Positions 44,165-53,004 of a DNA stretch of 58,358 nucleotides are shown here, one piece after another. This stretch comes from Actinomadura violacea. GTDB lineage: Bacteria > Actinomycetota > Actinomycetes > Streptosporangiales > Streptosporangiaceae. Position numbers and translations under genes: made by a program. Location of the stretch: the NCBI RefSeq assembly GCF_017573465.1, contig NZ_JAGEPF010000052.1, positions 1 through 58,358 on the forward strand, written 5' to 3'. The first letter of the stretch is position 1; each line of letters begins with the position of its first letter. Under the pieces are notes generated by a model. It was not told where the DNA came from, did no database searches, and worked only from the letters and a program-made list of their open reading frames with translations.

Positions 44165-44731
44165 ATGACGAGTTCACCTGCGCGGGGCAAGGTGCTTTGG
44201 CATCTGACCATGTCTTTGGACGGCTTCATCGCCGGGCCGGGGCACTCGATGGACTGGATGTCCGGGTTGTCGTTCACGCCGGGGATCGTCGAGGAGATGG
44301 TCGCGACGACCGGGGCGATCCTCGCCGGGCGGCGCGGGTTCGACGCGGGCTATGACGCCGAGGGCGGGCAGAACCGCAGGCCGTACGGGGGGAAGTGGGA
44401 CGGGCCGATCTTCGTGCTGACCCATCACCCGGAGGACGCGCCGCCCGCCGCGGGCTTCACCTTTCTGAACTGCGACATCGCGGAGGCCGTGCGGACGGGG
44501 CTGGACGCGGCGGGCGGGAAGAACCTGGAGGTGTTCGGCGCCGGCGTCGCGCGGCAGTGCGTGGAGCGGGGCCTGATCGACGAGTTCTCCGTGCACATCG
44601 CGCCGGTGATGCTCGGTGACGGCGTCCGGCTGTTCGAGGCGCCGGGCGGTGCGCCGGTCCGCTGGGACCTGGTGCGCGACGGCGGCGGGCCCGAGGTCGT
44701 CGACCTGCGGTACCGGCCCGTACGCGAGTAG
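44165..44731 (+). CDS. Dihydrofolate-reductase-like (RibD C-terminal) protein
   Basis: 188 residues: VLWHLTMSLDGFIAGPGHSMDWM opening strand, GAILAGRRGFDAGY, and LEVFGAGVARQCVERGLIDEFSVHIAPVMLGDGVRLF closing the fold, as in RibD_C/DHFR-like oxidoreductases. Such NADPH-dependent reductases vary in substrate. SD GAGAGGCGGG precedes ATG. The TAG stop abuts the convergent small membrane gene. Confidence 0.9.
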   Translation: MTSSPARGKVLWHLTMSLDGFIAGPGHSMDWMSGLSFTPGIVEEMVATTGAILAGRRGFDAGYDAEGGQNRRPYGGKWDGPIFVLTHHPEDAPPAAGFTFLNCDIAEAVRTGLDAAGGKNLEVFGAGVARQCVERGLIDEFSVHIAPVMLGDGVRLFEAPGGAPVRWDLVRDGGGPEVVDLRYRPVRE

Positions 44732-44971
44732 CTACGTCGGTGCGGACCCGTTCACCGGCGACCTCTTTCCGCTCAGCGCTCGGCGGAGGCGCTCGAAGAG
44801 CGGCAGGAGCAGGTAGATGACGATCGGGACCGTCAGCGTGGCCATGATCGGGGGCCGCAGGTAGGGCGGGACGTTCAGCAGCACGTGGCCGAGAAGAAGC
44901 TGCAGGCCGGTGAGGGTGGGGAGCACCGCGCACCACACCATCAGCGCCATCCGGTGCTTGGTCGAGTTCAT
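44732..44971 (-). CDS. Small two-helix membrane protein
   Basis: 79 residues with two hydrophobic segments (MALMVWCAVLPTLTGLQLLLG and MATLTVPIVIYLLLPLFERL) and a basic C-terminus. The family was not recognised. It is divergent from a LysR gene and is its likely target. Stop codon touches the stop of the DHFR-like gene (TAGCTA). Confidence 0.7.
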   Translation of the reverse strand: MNSTKHRMALMVWCAVLPTLTGLQLLLGHVLLNVPPYLRPPIMATLTVPIVIYLLLPLFERLRRALSGKRSPVNGSAPT

Positions 44972-45031
44972 GCCGTCAACTGTGGTGCCTCGCCGTCGCA
45001 GTAGTCCAAGATATGATTCCTCTGCTCTCCG

Positions 45032-45046
45032 ATAAGGAACGCTTAT
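45032..45046. promoter_or_regulatory. LysR-type binding motif overlapping the lysR start
   Basis: ATAAG-GAACG-CTTAT is a perfect inverted repeat of the T-N11-A type bound by LysR proteins. Its right arm overlaps the ATG of the lysR gene and the left end lies 60 bases from the divergent small gene start, consistent with autoregulation and activation of the neighbour. Confidence 0.6.
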
Positions 45047-45938
45047 GGAATTGCGGCAGCTCCGGTACCTCGTGGCGGTCGCCGAGGAGGGCGGGTTCAC
45101 GCGCGCCGCCGCGCGGGTCCGCGTCGCGCAGCCGGCGGTGAGCCAGCAGATCGCGCAGCTCGAGCGCGAGGTGGGGGCCGCGCTCTTCGACCGCACCGGA
45201 CGCCGCGTGAAGCCGACCCCGGCGGGTGAGGCGTTCCTGCCGTGCGCGCGTGCGGCGCTGGCCGCCGCCGACGCGGGGATGGACGCGGTGGCGGCGCTCA
45301 GCGGGGAGCTGGCCGGGCATCTGGCCGTCGGCACGATTCCGTGCCCTCCCGAACGGCTCCTCGAACGGCTCGGCCGGTACCGCCGCGAGCACCCCAAGGT
45401 GCGGCTCACCCTGCGGACCGGCCATCCGGAGGCGCTGACTGCGCAGGTCGGCTCCGGCGAACTGGCCGCCGCGGTGATCGGTGCCACGGCGAGCCGCCTG
45501 CCCGCGGGCCCCGCCGGCCAGGTGCTGCGCCCGACGCTGGCCTCCCACCCGGTCGAGGTCGAACCACTGGTGCTGGCCGTCGCGCGGGACCACCGGCTCG
45601 CCGGGGCGGCCGAGGCGTCGCTGGACGACCTGCGCGACGAGCCCGTCGTCACCCTCACGCTCGGTGCCGGGCTGCGCTCGGTCCTCGAGGCGGCCTGCGC
45701 CGCGGCCGGTTTCGTCCCGGACGTCCGCACCGAGACCGACGACCTCGTCCTGCTGGCGGACCTGGTCGCGCACGGGCTCGGCATCGCGCTGCTTCCCCGT
45801 TCGGCGGCCGGGCGGGCGCTGGGCGGCCTCGCCGTCGTCCCGCTGCGCGACGCGCCGGAGCGGTCCACGACGCTGATCTGGCGCCGCGACCACGTTCCCC
45901 TCCCGGTCCGGGCGCTCCTGGACCTTCTCCGCGAGTGA
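45045..45938 (+). CDS. LysR-family transcriptional regulator
   Basis: 297 residues. MELRQLRYLVAVAEEGGFTRAAARVRVAQPAVSQQIAQLEREVGAALFDRTGRRVKPTPAGEAFL is the typical LysR HTH and linker helix. The rest is the two-lobe effector domain (LAVGTIPCPPERLLERLGRYRREHPKVRLTL...). It probably controls the divergent small membrane gene through the palindrome at its start. Confidence 0.95.
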   Translation: MELRQLRYLVAVAEEGGFTRAAARVRVAQPAVSQQIAQLEREVGAALFDRTGRRVKPTPAGEAFLPCARAALAAADAGMDAVAALSGELAGHLAVGTIPCPPERLLERLGRYRREHPKVRLTLRTGHPEALTAQVGSGELAAAVIGATASRLPAGPAGQVLRPTLASHPVEVEPLVLAVARDHRLAGAAEASLDDLRDEPVVTLTLGAGLRSVLEAACAAAGFVPDVRTETDDLVLLADLVAHGLGIALLPRSAAGRALGGLAVVPLRDAPERSTTLIWRRDHVPLPVRALLDLLRE

Positions 45939-45950
45939 CGCCGGGGCGCG

Positions 45951-46511
45951 CTAGGCGCCGCGGTCGAAGATCAGGTCGGTGGCGCGGGTGAGGACTTCGG
46001 TACGGGTGCGGCCCTCGTGGCCTGCGGCGAGGAAGTGGTGGCCGATCGCCACGCAGAAGGCGATGAGGCTGCGGGCCTCGACCTCGTCGGGGTCGGTGCA
46101 GAAGGCGCCGATCGTCTCGCGGAGCAGCGCCATGCGCCGGTCGTCGACGCGCCGCAGCCGGGCGGCGACGGCGTCGTCGCGGCGGGCCCAGTCGCGGACG
46201 GCGAGGTCGATCGGGAGGAGCCGGTCGCCGGAGAAGGTGAGCATGCCGGCGCGCCGGGCCCGGGTCCGCGGGTCGCCGCCCTCGCTCTCGACGCGGTCGA
46301 TCACCGCGTCGGTGCTCTCGCGCTCCCAGGCGTCCAGCATCGCGTCGAGCAGGGCGCCGCGGTCGGTGAAGTAGCCGTAGAAGCCGCCCTTGGTGACGCC
46401 GAGCCGCTTGGCCAGCGCCTCGACGCGGACGGCGTCGGGCCCGCCCTCGGCGAGGACGCGCAGGCCCTCCTCGATCCACCGTTCGCGCGGCGTCCGGAGC
46501 GCTCCCGCCAT
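45951..46511 (-). CDS. TetR-family repressor
   Basis: 186 residues. HTH: RERWIEEGLRVLAEGGPDAVRVEALAKRLGVTKGGFYGYFTDRGALLDAMLDAWE. C-terminal domain is of standard TetR length and does not match a named subfamily. Start ATG 46511 has GGGGTGGGA. It is divergent from the DUF2867 gene across an extended inverted repeat, which it most likely binds. Confidence 0.93.
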   Translation of the reverse strand: MAGALRTPRERWIEEGLRVLAEGGPDAVRVEALAKRLGVTKGGFYGYFTDRGALLDAMLDAWERESTDAVIDRVESEGGDPRTRARRAGMLTFSGDRLLPIDLAVRDWARRDDAVAARLRRVDDRRMALLRETIGAFCTDPDEVEARSLIAFCVAIGHHFLAAGHEGRTRTEVLTRATDLIFDRGA

Positions 46512-46526
46512 GTGTCCCACCCCATC

Positions 46527-46577
46527 TATACGCATGCGTACAACTCGGGTTAGCCTGGTGTTGTACGCAACCGTATA
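46527..46577. promoter_or_regulatory. TetR operator: two long inverted half-sites
   Basis: TATACGCATGCGTACAAC (46527-46544) is inverted as GTTGTACGCAACCGTATA (46560-46577) with three mismatches. The left arm itself has the palindrome TACGCATGCGTA. A -10-like TAGCCT lies in between at 46551-46556. Two TetR dimers could bind, silencing both divergent genes. Confidence 0.75.
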
Positions 46578-46596
46578 ACGAGTGGAGGCGATGGTC

Positions 46597-47181
46597 GTGC
46601 GGCTTCCCGACAGCGCGCACACCGGCCGGCCGTGGCGCGTCCACGATCTCGCGCCCGACTTCCGGCTGCTGGACGTCTGGTCCTTCCGCACGCCGGGCGC
46701 GGGGCCGGGCGACTTCCCCGCGATGCTGGAGGCGATGCGGACGTCCGGCGGTTTCGCCAGGCAGGCCCTTCCGGTCAAGGCCCTGTTCGCCGTCCGCTGG
46801 GGCCTCGGCGCGCTCCTCGGCTGGGACCGGCCCGGCACCGGGCTCGGCACCCGGGTCCGGCCGCTGCGCGACCGCCTGCCGAGCGACCTGCGCGGCACCG
46901 TCGAGGACGCCGGCGGCTCCCCGTTCACGCCCGTCTACCGGCTCGCCGACGAGGAAGTCCGCGAGATCGCGAACAAGACCATGCACGGCATCATGCATCT
47001 GGGCTGGGTCCCGGCGCCCGGCGGTGACCACGAGCTGCGGATGGCGGTGCTCGTCCGCCCGAACGGCGGCCTCGGACGCTTCTACATGGCGCTCATCGCG
47101 CCGTTCCGCCACCTGATCGTCTACCCGATGCTGACCCGGCAGTGGGAGCGCGCCTGGCGGGAGCGCGCCGCCGGTTCCTGA
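46597..47181 (+). CDS. DUF2867 domain protein
   Basis: 194 residues. Start GTG 46597 (VRLPDSAHTGRPWRVHDLAPDFRLLDVW) is favoured because GGAGG lies 7 bases upstream. DUF2867 features: QALPVKALFAVRWGLGALLGWDR and FYMALIAPFRHLIVYPML at the C-terminus. The fold is related to the C-terminal part of the SDR/DUF2867 protein encoded at 48334. Its function is unknown. It is likely regulated by the divergent TetR protein. Confidence 0.85.
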   Translation: MRLPDSAHTGRPWRVHDLAPDFRLLDVWSFRTPGAGPGDFPAMLEAMRTSGGFARQALPVKALFAVRWGLGALLGWDRPGTGLGTRVRPLRDRLPSDLRGTVEDAGGSPFTPVYRLADEEVREIANKTMHGIMHLGWVPAPGGDHELRMAVLVRPNGGLGRFYMALIAPFRHLIVYPMLTRQWERAWRERAAGS

Positions 47182-48112
47182 CCACCTGACGGACGAGGTC
47201 GGCGGCGGCCCCGGGCCACTCCGGATGCTCGAACGCGAACCCGGCGTCGAGCAGGCGGCCCGGGACGACGCGGCGGCTCTTCAACAGCAGCTCGGTGTCC
47301 GACCGCATCGCGAGCGCTCCGATCTCGGCCATCCACGTCGTCGCCGGGAGGCCCACCGGGACGCCCCACGCGGCGCGCAACTCGCGCATGAACGCGCGCT
47401 GCGGCAGGGGAGCGGGGGCGGCGAGGTTCACCGGGCCGTCGATGTCGTCCCGGCCGATCAGGAACTCGACCGCGGCGACGAGGTCGCGCTCGTGGATCCA
47501 CGACACGTACTGCGCGCCGCCCGCGACCGGCCCGCCGAGGCCGAGCCGCGCCATCCGCAGCAGCACGTCGAAGACGCCGCCGCGGTCGGGGCTCATCACC
47601 ATCGCGGCGCGCAGCGCGACCTTGCGGGTGTCCGGAGTGGCGGCCCGCGCCTGCGCCCGCTCCCATTCCCTGGCGATCCGGACGCTGTACGACCAGTACC
47701 GCGGGACGCCGGGCTCGTCGCCGCCGATGATCCCGGTCGCCTCGTCGTTGGGCGCGTCGAAGCGGTGGGCGTAGATCGTGGCGGTGCTCATCTGCAGCCA
47801 GACCCGGGGCGGGCGCGCCGCCGCGGCGATCGCCTCGCCGACGACCCGCGCCGACTCCACCCGCGAGTCCATCATCTCCCGCAGGTTGGCCGGGGTGTAG
47901 CGGCAGCTGACGCTGCGCCCGGCGAGGTTGACCACGGCGTCGGCGCCGTCGAGCGCCGCCGTCCACGGGCCGGGCGTCCGGCCGTCCCAGGCCAGCTCGC
48001 GCTCGCGCGCCGGCCGCCGCGTCAGCACCACGACCTCGTGGCCCGCGGCGGTGAACGCCCGGTCCAGGATCGTCCCGACCTGCCCGGTCCCACCGGGGAT
48101 CACCAGCTTCAT
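47093..48112 (-). CDS. TIGR01777-family NAD-dependent epimerase
   Basis: 339 residues. MKLVIPGGTGQVGTILDRAFTAAGHEVVVLTRRP is the Rossmann start, followed by GADAVVNLAGRSVSCRYTPANLREMMDSRVESARVVGEAIAAA and WLQMSTATIYAHRFD, the conserved TIGR01777 blocks; VLLRMARLGLGGPVAGGAQYVSWIHERDLVAAVEFLI and the C-terminal EWPGAAADLVRQVV follow. It is linked to membrane or cell-division proteins in other bacteria, but its function is open. GAGGTGGGG precedes the ATG. The 3' end overlaps the DUF2867 gene by 89 bases on the opposite strand. Confidence 0.88.
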   Translation of the reverse strand: MKLVIPGGTGQVGTILDRAFTAAGHEVVVLTRRPARERELAWDGRTPGPWTAALDGADAVVNLAGRSVSCRYTPANLREMMDSRVESARVVGEAIAAAARPPRVWLQMSTATIYAHRFDAPNDEATGIIGGDEPGVPRYWSYSVRIAREWERAQARAATPDTRKVALRAAMVMSPDRGGVFDVLLRMARLGLGGPVAGGAQYVSWIHERDLVAAVEFLIGRDDIDGPVNLAAPAPLPQRAFMRELRAAWGVPVGLPATTWMAEIGALAMRSDTELLLKSRRVVPGRLLDAGFAFEHPEWPGAAADLVRQVVRNRRRAPARRAPTAGSASGRRSGGGTAR

Positions 48113-48155
48113 CGCGCCCCACCTCCGCGTCTCGGCACGAGCGTAGCCCAGAAAT

Positions 48156-48169
48156 TTGAACACGTTTAA
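48156..48169. promoter_or_regulatory. Palindrome TTGAAC-AC-GTTTAA, KstR-like consensus
   Basis: TTG-AAC-AC-GTT-TAA fits the TNNAACNNGTTNNA pattern used by several TetR-family regulators of lipid and sterol genes. It lies 44 bases upstream of the epimerase start and 165 upstream of the SDR gene, so it could control either divergent gene. Confidence 0.4.
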
Positions 48170-48333
48170 AAACTGTGCCCGGGGTCACCCGGCGCGGCGC
48201 CTCACGCGCTCCCGCTTGCGCAGGTCGGCCGGGGGTAGGGGGCCTCCCACACGGGGGGAGAGAGCGATGATCGGCACTGTGCACGGCCGCGGGTCCGCCG
48301 CGGCGGACGGCGGGACGCCGCGGGGAGCGGGCC

Positions 48334-49815
48334 GTGGCCCGGCACCCGGATGACCCCGCGCCGCTGTGCCTGGTGACGGGGGCGAGCGGCTACATCGGCG
48401 GCCGGCTGGTGCCCGCGCTGCTGGACGCCGGATACCGGGTGCGGTGCATGGCCCGCTCCGCCCAGCGGCTGCGCGACCATCCGTGGGCCGGACGAGTGGA
48501 GATCGCCGAGGCCGACGCGACCGACCCCGAGTCGACCCGCCGGGCCCTGGACGGGGTGGACGTCGCCTACTACCTGATCCACGCGATCGGCGGCGGGAGC
48601 GACTTCGGCGAGACCGACCGCCGCTCGGCCCGCACCTTCTCCGCGGCGGCCCGCGACGCCGGCGTGGGCCGGCTGGTCTACCTGGGCGGGATGGAGCCGG
48701 AGGAGGACCCGTCACCGCACCTGCGGTCGCGCGCCGAGGTCGGCCGGATCATGCTGGACGCCGGCGTGCCCGCGGTGTGGCTGCGCGCCGCGGTGATCAT
48801 CGGGTCGGGGTCGGCGTCGTTCGAGATGCTGCGGTACCTGACCGAGCGGCTGCCGGTGATGGTCACCCCGCGCTGGGTGCACTCGCGCATCCAGCCGATC
48901 GCGATCCGGGACGTCCTGCACTACCTGGTCGCGTCCGCCGCCCTGCCCGCCCGGGTGAGCCGGGGCTTCGACATCGGCGGCCCGGACGTGCTCACCTACA
49001 CCGAGATGATGCGGCGCTACGCCGCCGTCGCCGGGCTCAGGCGGCGGCTCATCGTGCCGGTTCCCGTGCTGAGCCCCTGGCTGTCGAGCCTGTGGGTCGG
49101 GGCGATCACGCCGGTGCCGGGACGGCTCGCGCGCCCGCTGGTGGAGTCGCTGCGCAACGAGGTGATCTGCCGCGAGCACGACATCGCCCGGTACGTGCCG
49201 CCGCCGCCCGAGGGCCCGGCGGGGTTCGAGCGCGCGGTGTCGCTGGCGCTGCGCCGCGTCCGGGAGGCGGACGTCGCCACCCGCTGGTCGTCGGCGAGCG
49301 TCCCCGGCGCCCCCAGCGACCCGCTGCCCACCGACCCGGACTGGGCCGGCGGCAGCCTCTACACCGACGCGCGGACCCGCGAGGTGGCCGCCCGGCCGGA
49401 CCGCCTGTGGCAGGTCATCGAGGGCATCGGCGGCGAGCGCGGCTGGTACTCCTTCCCGCTGGCGTGGCGGGTCCGCGGCGTCCTGGACCGGCTCGTCGGC
49501 GGGGTCGGGCTGCGCCGCGGCCGCCGCGACCCGCGCCGGCTGCGGACCGGGGAGACCGTCGACTTCTGGCGCGTGGAGGAGATCGAACCCGGCCGCCTGC
49601 TGCGGCTGCGCGCCGAGATGCGGCTGCCCGGCCTCGCCTGGCTGGAGCTCGGCGTCGCGGAAGCGGAACCGGACGGCGGCGTCCGCTACACCCAGCGCGC
49701 CCTGTTCCATCCGCACGGGCTGGCCGGCCACTGCTACTGGTGGGCGTTCAAGCCGTTCCACGAGCGGGTCTTCGGCGGCATGTGCCGCGGCGTCGCGCAT
49801 GCCGCCGAAGAGTGA
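48334..49815 (+). CDS. SDR-family oxidoreductase with C-terminal DUF2867
   Basis: 493 residues. N-terminal NAD(P)-binding domain: PLCLVTGASGYIGGRLVPALLDAGYRVRCMARSAQRL, VAYYLIHAIGGGSDFGETDRR and GVGRLVYLGGMEPEED. From about residue 340 a second domain appears (WAGGSLYTDARTREVAARPDRLWQVIEGIGGERGWYS), the DUF2867/SRPBCC-like part. It is a known two-domain arrangement in actinobacteria; the substrate is unknown. GTG 48334 has GGAG 6 bases upstream. A 221-base gap separates it from the divergent epimerase. Confidence 0.9.
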   Translation: MARHPDDPAPLCLVTGASGYIGGRLVPALLDAGYRVRCMARSAQRLRDHPWAGRVEIAEADATDPESTRRALDGVDVAYYLIHAIGGGSDFGETDRRSARTFSAAARDAGVGRLVYLGGMEPEEDPSPHLRSRAEVGRIMLDAGVPAVWLRAAVIIGSGSASFEMLRYLTERLPVMVTPRWVHSRIQPIAIRDVLHYLVASAALPARVSRGFDIGGPDVLTYTEMMRRYAAVAGLRRRLIVPVPVLSPWLSSLWVGAITPVPGRLARPLVESLRNEVICREHDIARYVPPPPEGPAGFERAVSLALRRVREADVATRWSSASVPGAPSDPLPTDPDWAGGSLYTDARTREVAARPDRLWQVIEGIGGERGWYSFPLAWRVRGVLDRLVGGVGLRRGRRDPRRLRTGETVDFWRVEEIEPGRLLRLRAEMRLPGLAWLELGVAEAEPDGGVRYTQRALFHPHGLAGHCYWWAFKPFHERVFGGMCRGVAHAAEE

Positions 49816-49821
49816 GCCGTG

Positions 49822-50412
49822 TCAGGGCCGCCAGGACGGGTCGCGGCCGGTGAGGCCGATCAGGCGGTCGAGAGGCGAGGCGCCGTCCGGGACGGCGACG
49901 GGCGCCCCGAACAGGCCCGGCGTGCCCTTGCCGCCGCTCTGCTCGACGGCCTGCCCCACGAACACCAGGCACTCCTGGACCTCGGCCTCGCCGCTGTCGT
50001 AGGAAAGCCCGCCGGCCTTCGCGATGTCCCAGCCGTGCACGACCAGCTCGTTCAGCGCGACGCGTCCCATGACCTCGCCGGGCATCTGCACGCCGCCGGC
50101 CTCAGTCATCCCCTCCCACGCGGACGGGTCGCGCCACGCGGCGGCGAGCGCGTCCAGCCGCTCGGGGACTCGGGTCCGCCAGCCGGGCGCGAGGCTCGCC
50201 CCGTCGGCGGACGGCGGCTGCGTCCCGCCCTCCGGGATGTCCTTGGCGGCGGCCATCGCGAACGCCAGGGACAGCCCGTCGACGTGGTCGATGAGGGTGG
50301 CGAGCGAGGTGTCGGCGCAGGGCGTCGGCGCTTCGAGCCGCTCGTCGGGAAGGGTGCCGATCAGCTCCGCGAGCCGCCGTGCCGCGGGCGCGAGGTCGGG
50401 GTTCTGGGTCAT
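49822..50412 (-). CDS. TIGR03086-family metal-binding protein
   Basis: 196 residues. It has the mycothiol-dependent maleylpyruvate isomerase/DinB-like fold: TPCADTSLATLIDHVDGLSLAFAMAA (helix with metal His) and GRVALNELVVHGWDIAKAGG (His-x-Trp-Asp) are the hallmarks. Function is unknown beyond probable metal binding. Strong GGAGG SD precedes ATG 50412. Confidence 0.9.
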   Translation of the reverse strand: MTQNPDLAPAARRLAELIGTLPDERLEAPTPCADTSLATLIDHVDGLSLAFAMAAAKDIPEGGTQPPSADGASLAPGWRTRVPERLDALAAAWRDPSAWEGMTEAGGVQMPGEVMGRVALNELVVHGWDIAKAGGLSYDSGEAEVQECLVFVGQAVEQSGGKGTPGLFGAPVAVPDGASPLDRLIGLTGRDPSWRP

Positions 50413-50729
50413 CGCCGGTGCCTCCTTCGTCGGTCCGGCGCGCCCCGCCGGGTGTACCGGTGGGCGGGAGCCGCGCTGGACGGGTCCTCATCCGGTGGTT
50501 TTGACTCGGGAACGGGCCGATACTCATCGGCGCGCCGGATACGTAAGGTATGGGGACGACGGAACCCCGTCCGCGGCCTACCGGACCCGCGGACCGGTCG
50601 AGAGGCGTGCTGACCTGCGCGTGTGACCACATAAGCTACTACCGAGTAGTATTCGGGCCCCGGATGAGATGCGGTCTGTCGCGAGCCCTACGCTGACTGC
50701 CATCGCCCGTACCCCAGGAGGACGGAACA
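50413..50729. other. Intergenic region before the Fe-S oxidoreductase gene
   Basis: 317 bases between divergent genes. It holds a perfect inverted repeat TACTAC-CGA-GTAGTA (50637-50651), about 80 bases before the Fe-S gene start, which looks like a regulator site. No -10/-35 pair is convincing. No other ORF is supported. Confidence 0.6.
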
Positions 50730-52877
50730 GTGTTCTGGATCACGTTGGTCATTGGGCTCGCCGGAACGGCGGTCGCTTTGGCGCTCGCCGGCCGGCGGGT
50801 GCTCTTCCTGTACAACACGGCCATGGCCGGGCAGCCCGACCCCGACCGTGTGCTGCAGGTCAAGCGTGACAAGAAGGCCGACATCGAGGGCCAGGTCACC
50901 GAGGTCCTGGGGCAGCGCAAACTGCTGAAGTGGACGCTGGCCGGTTCCGCGCACGCCGCGGTGATGTGGGCGTTCTTCCTGCTGGCCACCGTGTACCTGG
51001 AAGCGGCGGTCGCGCTGCTGGCGGGCCTGGACAAGAAGATCCCGTGGCTGCAGACCTGGGGCCCGATCGGATTCGTCCAGGACACCATCGCGCTGGCCTG
51101 CACCCTCGGCCTGATCGTGTTCACCGCGATCCGGATCAAGAACTCGCCCAAGCGGCTGGAGCGCAAGTCCCGGTTCAAGGGCTCGCACCTGTCCGGCGCG
51201 TGGATCACGCTGTTCATGATCTTCAACGTGATCTGGACGATGTTCTTCTACCGGGGCGTCGAGTGGGCCAACGGCAACCTCGACTACGGCAAGGGCGCCT
51301 ACTTCTCCTGGCTCGTCGGGCACCTGTTCGACGGCATGTCGCACCACACGCTGGACGTCCTGGAGTCCATCGGCCTGCTGCTGCACATCGGCGTCGCGCT
51401 GGTGTTCCTGGTCTTCGTGGTGCACTCCAAGCACCTGCACATCTTCCTGGCCCCGCTGAACGTCATGTTCAAGCGCCGCCCCGACGGCCTCGGCGCCGCG
51501 CAGCCGATGATGTCCGGCGGCAAGCCGCTGGACTTCGAGGAGGCCGACCCCGACGAGGACGTCTTCGGCCGCGGCAAGATCGAGGACTTCACCTGGAAGG
51601 GCTTCCTCGACATGGCGACCTGCACCGAGTGCGGTCGCTGCCAGTCCCAGTGCCCTGCCTGGAACACCGGCAAGCCGCTGTCGCCGAAGATGGTGATCCT
51701 GGAGCTGCGCGACCACGCGCTCGCCAAGGCCCCCTACATGCTCGCCTCCGAGGAGCAGCGGGAGAAGTTCACCGACGAGCAGAAGCTCGCCATGCAGGTC
51801 GACAAGGAGCTCGTCGGCGAGGACGGCGTCATCCACCCCGACGTCCTGTGGTCCTGCACCAACTGCGGCGCCTGCGTCGAGCAGTGCCCCGTCGACATCG
51901 AGCACATCGACCACATCCTCGACATGCGCCGCTTCCAGGTCATGATCGAGTCGGCGTTCCCGTCCGAGGCCGGCGTCATGCTGAAGAACCTCGAGAACAA
52001 GGGCAACCCGTGGGGCATGTCCGAGATGAAGCGCCTCGAGTGGATCGAGGAGCTGGACTTCGAGGTCGAGGTCGTCGACGACAAGGTCTCCGAGGACACC
52101 GAGTACCTGTTCTGGGTCGGCTGCGCCGGCGCCCTGGAGGACCGGGCCAAGAAGACCACCAAGGCCGTCGCCGAGCTCCTGCACATCGCGGGCGTCAAGT
52201 TCGCCGTGCTCGGCCCGATGGAGGCCTGCACCGGTGACCCGGCCCGCCGCCTGGGCATGGAGTTCGTCTTCCAGATGCTCGGCCAGCAGAACGTCGAGAC
52301 GCTCAACGACGCCGGAGTGAAGAAGATCGTGGCGACCTGCCCGCACTGCTTCAACACCCTGGCCAACGAGTACCCGCAGATCGGCGGGAACTACGAGGTC
52401 GTCCACCACACCCAGCTGCTCGCGCACCTGGTCGAGGAGGGCAAGCTCACCCCGGTCGCGCCGATCGAGGAGAAGATCACCTACCACGACCCGTGCTTCC
52501 TGGGCCGCCACAACAAGGTCTACAAGCAGCCCCGCGACATCATGGCGACCGTCCCCGGCGTCAAGACGCAGGAGATGCACCGCCACAAGGACCGCGGGTT
52601 CTGCTGCGGCGCCGGCGGCGCCCGGATGTGGATGGAAGAGCGGATCGGCAAGCGCATCAACACCGAGCGCGTGGACGAGGCGCTGACCACCGACCCCGAC
52701 ACCGTCTCCACCGCGTGCCCGTTCTGCCTGGTCATGCTCGGCGACGCCATCAACGAGAAGAAGAACTCGGGCGACGCCAAGGAGAGCCTGGAGGTCGTGG
52801 ACGTCTCCCAGCTCCTCATCCGCTCCATCAAGGGCGAAGGCACCGCCCAGGAGAAGGAGCCCGTGGCCGCCGAATAG
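50730..52877 (+). CDS. Membrane-bound (Fe-S)-binding oxidoreductase
   Basis: 715 residues. The N-terminal ~260 residues contain several membrane helices. Two [4Fe-4S] motifs follow: CTECGRCQSQCP and CTNCGACVEQCP. Two CCG (heterodisulfide-reductase-like) domains come next, with CPHCFNTL, HDPCFLGRH, FCCGAGGARMWMEE and CPFCLVML. This layout matches the actinobacterial Rv0338c-type proteins thought to pass electrons to or from quinone, possibly from acyl-CoA dehydrogenases via electron-transfer flavoprotein. Start GTG 50730 has AGGAGGAC. It stands alone. Confidence 0.95.
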   Translation: MFWITLVIGLAGTAVALALAGRRVLFLYNTAMAGQPDPDRVLQVKRDKKADIEGQVTEVLGQRKLLKWTLAGSAHAAVMWAFFLLATVYLEAAVALLAGLDKKIPWLQTWGPIGFVQDTIALACTLGLIVFTAIRIKNSPKRLERKSRFKGSHLSGAWITLFMIFNVIWTMFFYRGVEWANGNLDYGKGAYFSWLVGHLFDGMSHHTLDVLESIGLLLHIGVALVFLVFVVHSKHLHIFLAPLNVMFKRRPDGLGAAQPMMSGGKPLDFEEADPDEDVFGRGKIEDFTWKGFLDMATCTECGRCQSQCPAWNTGKPLSPKMVILELRDHALAKAPYMLASEEQREKFTDEQKLAMQVDKELVGEDGVIHPDVLWSCTNCGACVEQCPVDIEHIDHILDMRRFQVMIESAFPSEAGVMLKNLENKGNPWGMSEMKRLEWIEELDFEVEVVDDKVSEDTEYLFWVGCAGALEDRAKKTTKAVAELLHIAGVKFAVLGPMEACTGDPARRLGMEFVFQMLGQQNVETLNDAGVKKIVATCPHCFNTLANEYPQIGGNYEVVHHTQLLAHLVEEGKLTPVAPIEEKITYHDPCFLGRHNKVYKQPRDIMATVPGVKTQEMHRHKDRGFCCGAGGARMWMEERIGKRINTERVDEALTTDPDTVSTACPFCLVMLGDAINEKKNSGDAKESLEVVDVSQLLIRSIKGEGTAQEKEPVAAE

Positions 52878-53004
52878 CCCGGCCGTGACCGAGGCCCCGG
52901 AACCCGCCCGGCGGGGACCGGGGCCTCCGCCATGACCCGGTCCCACGGCCGATCACCGACGCGGCGGCAGGACTGATCCGCGGGCCGGCTGGTAAGACCA
53001 GGGG

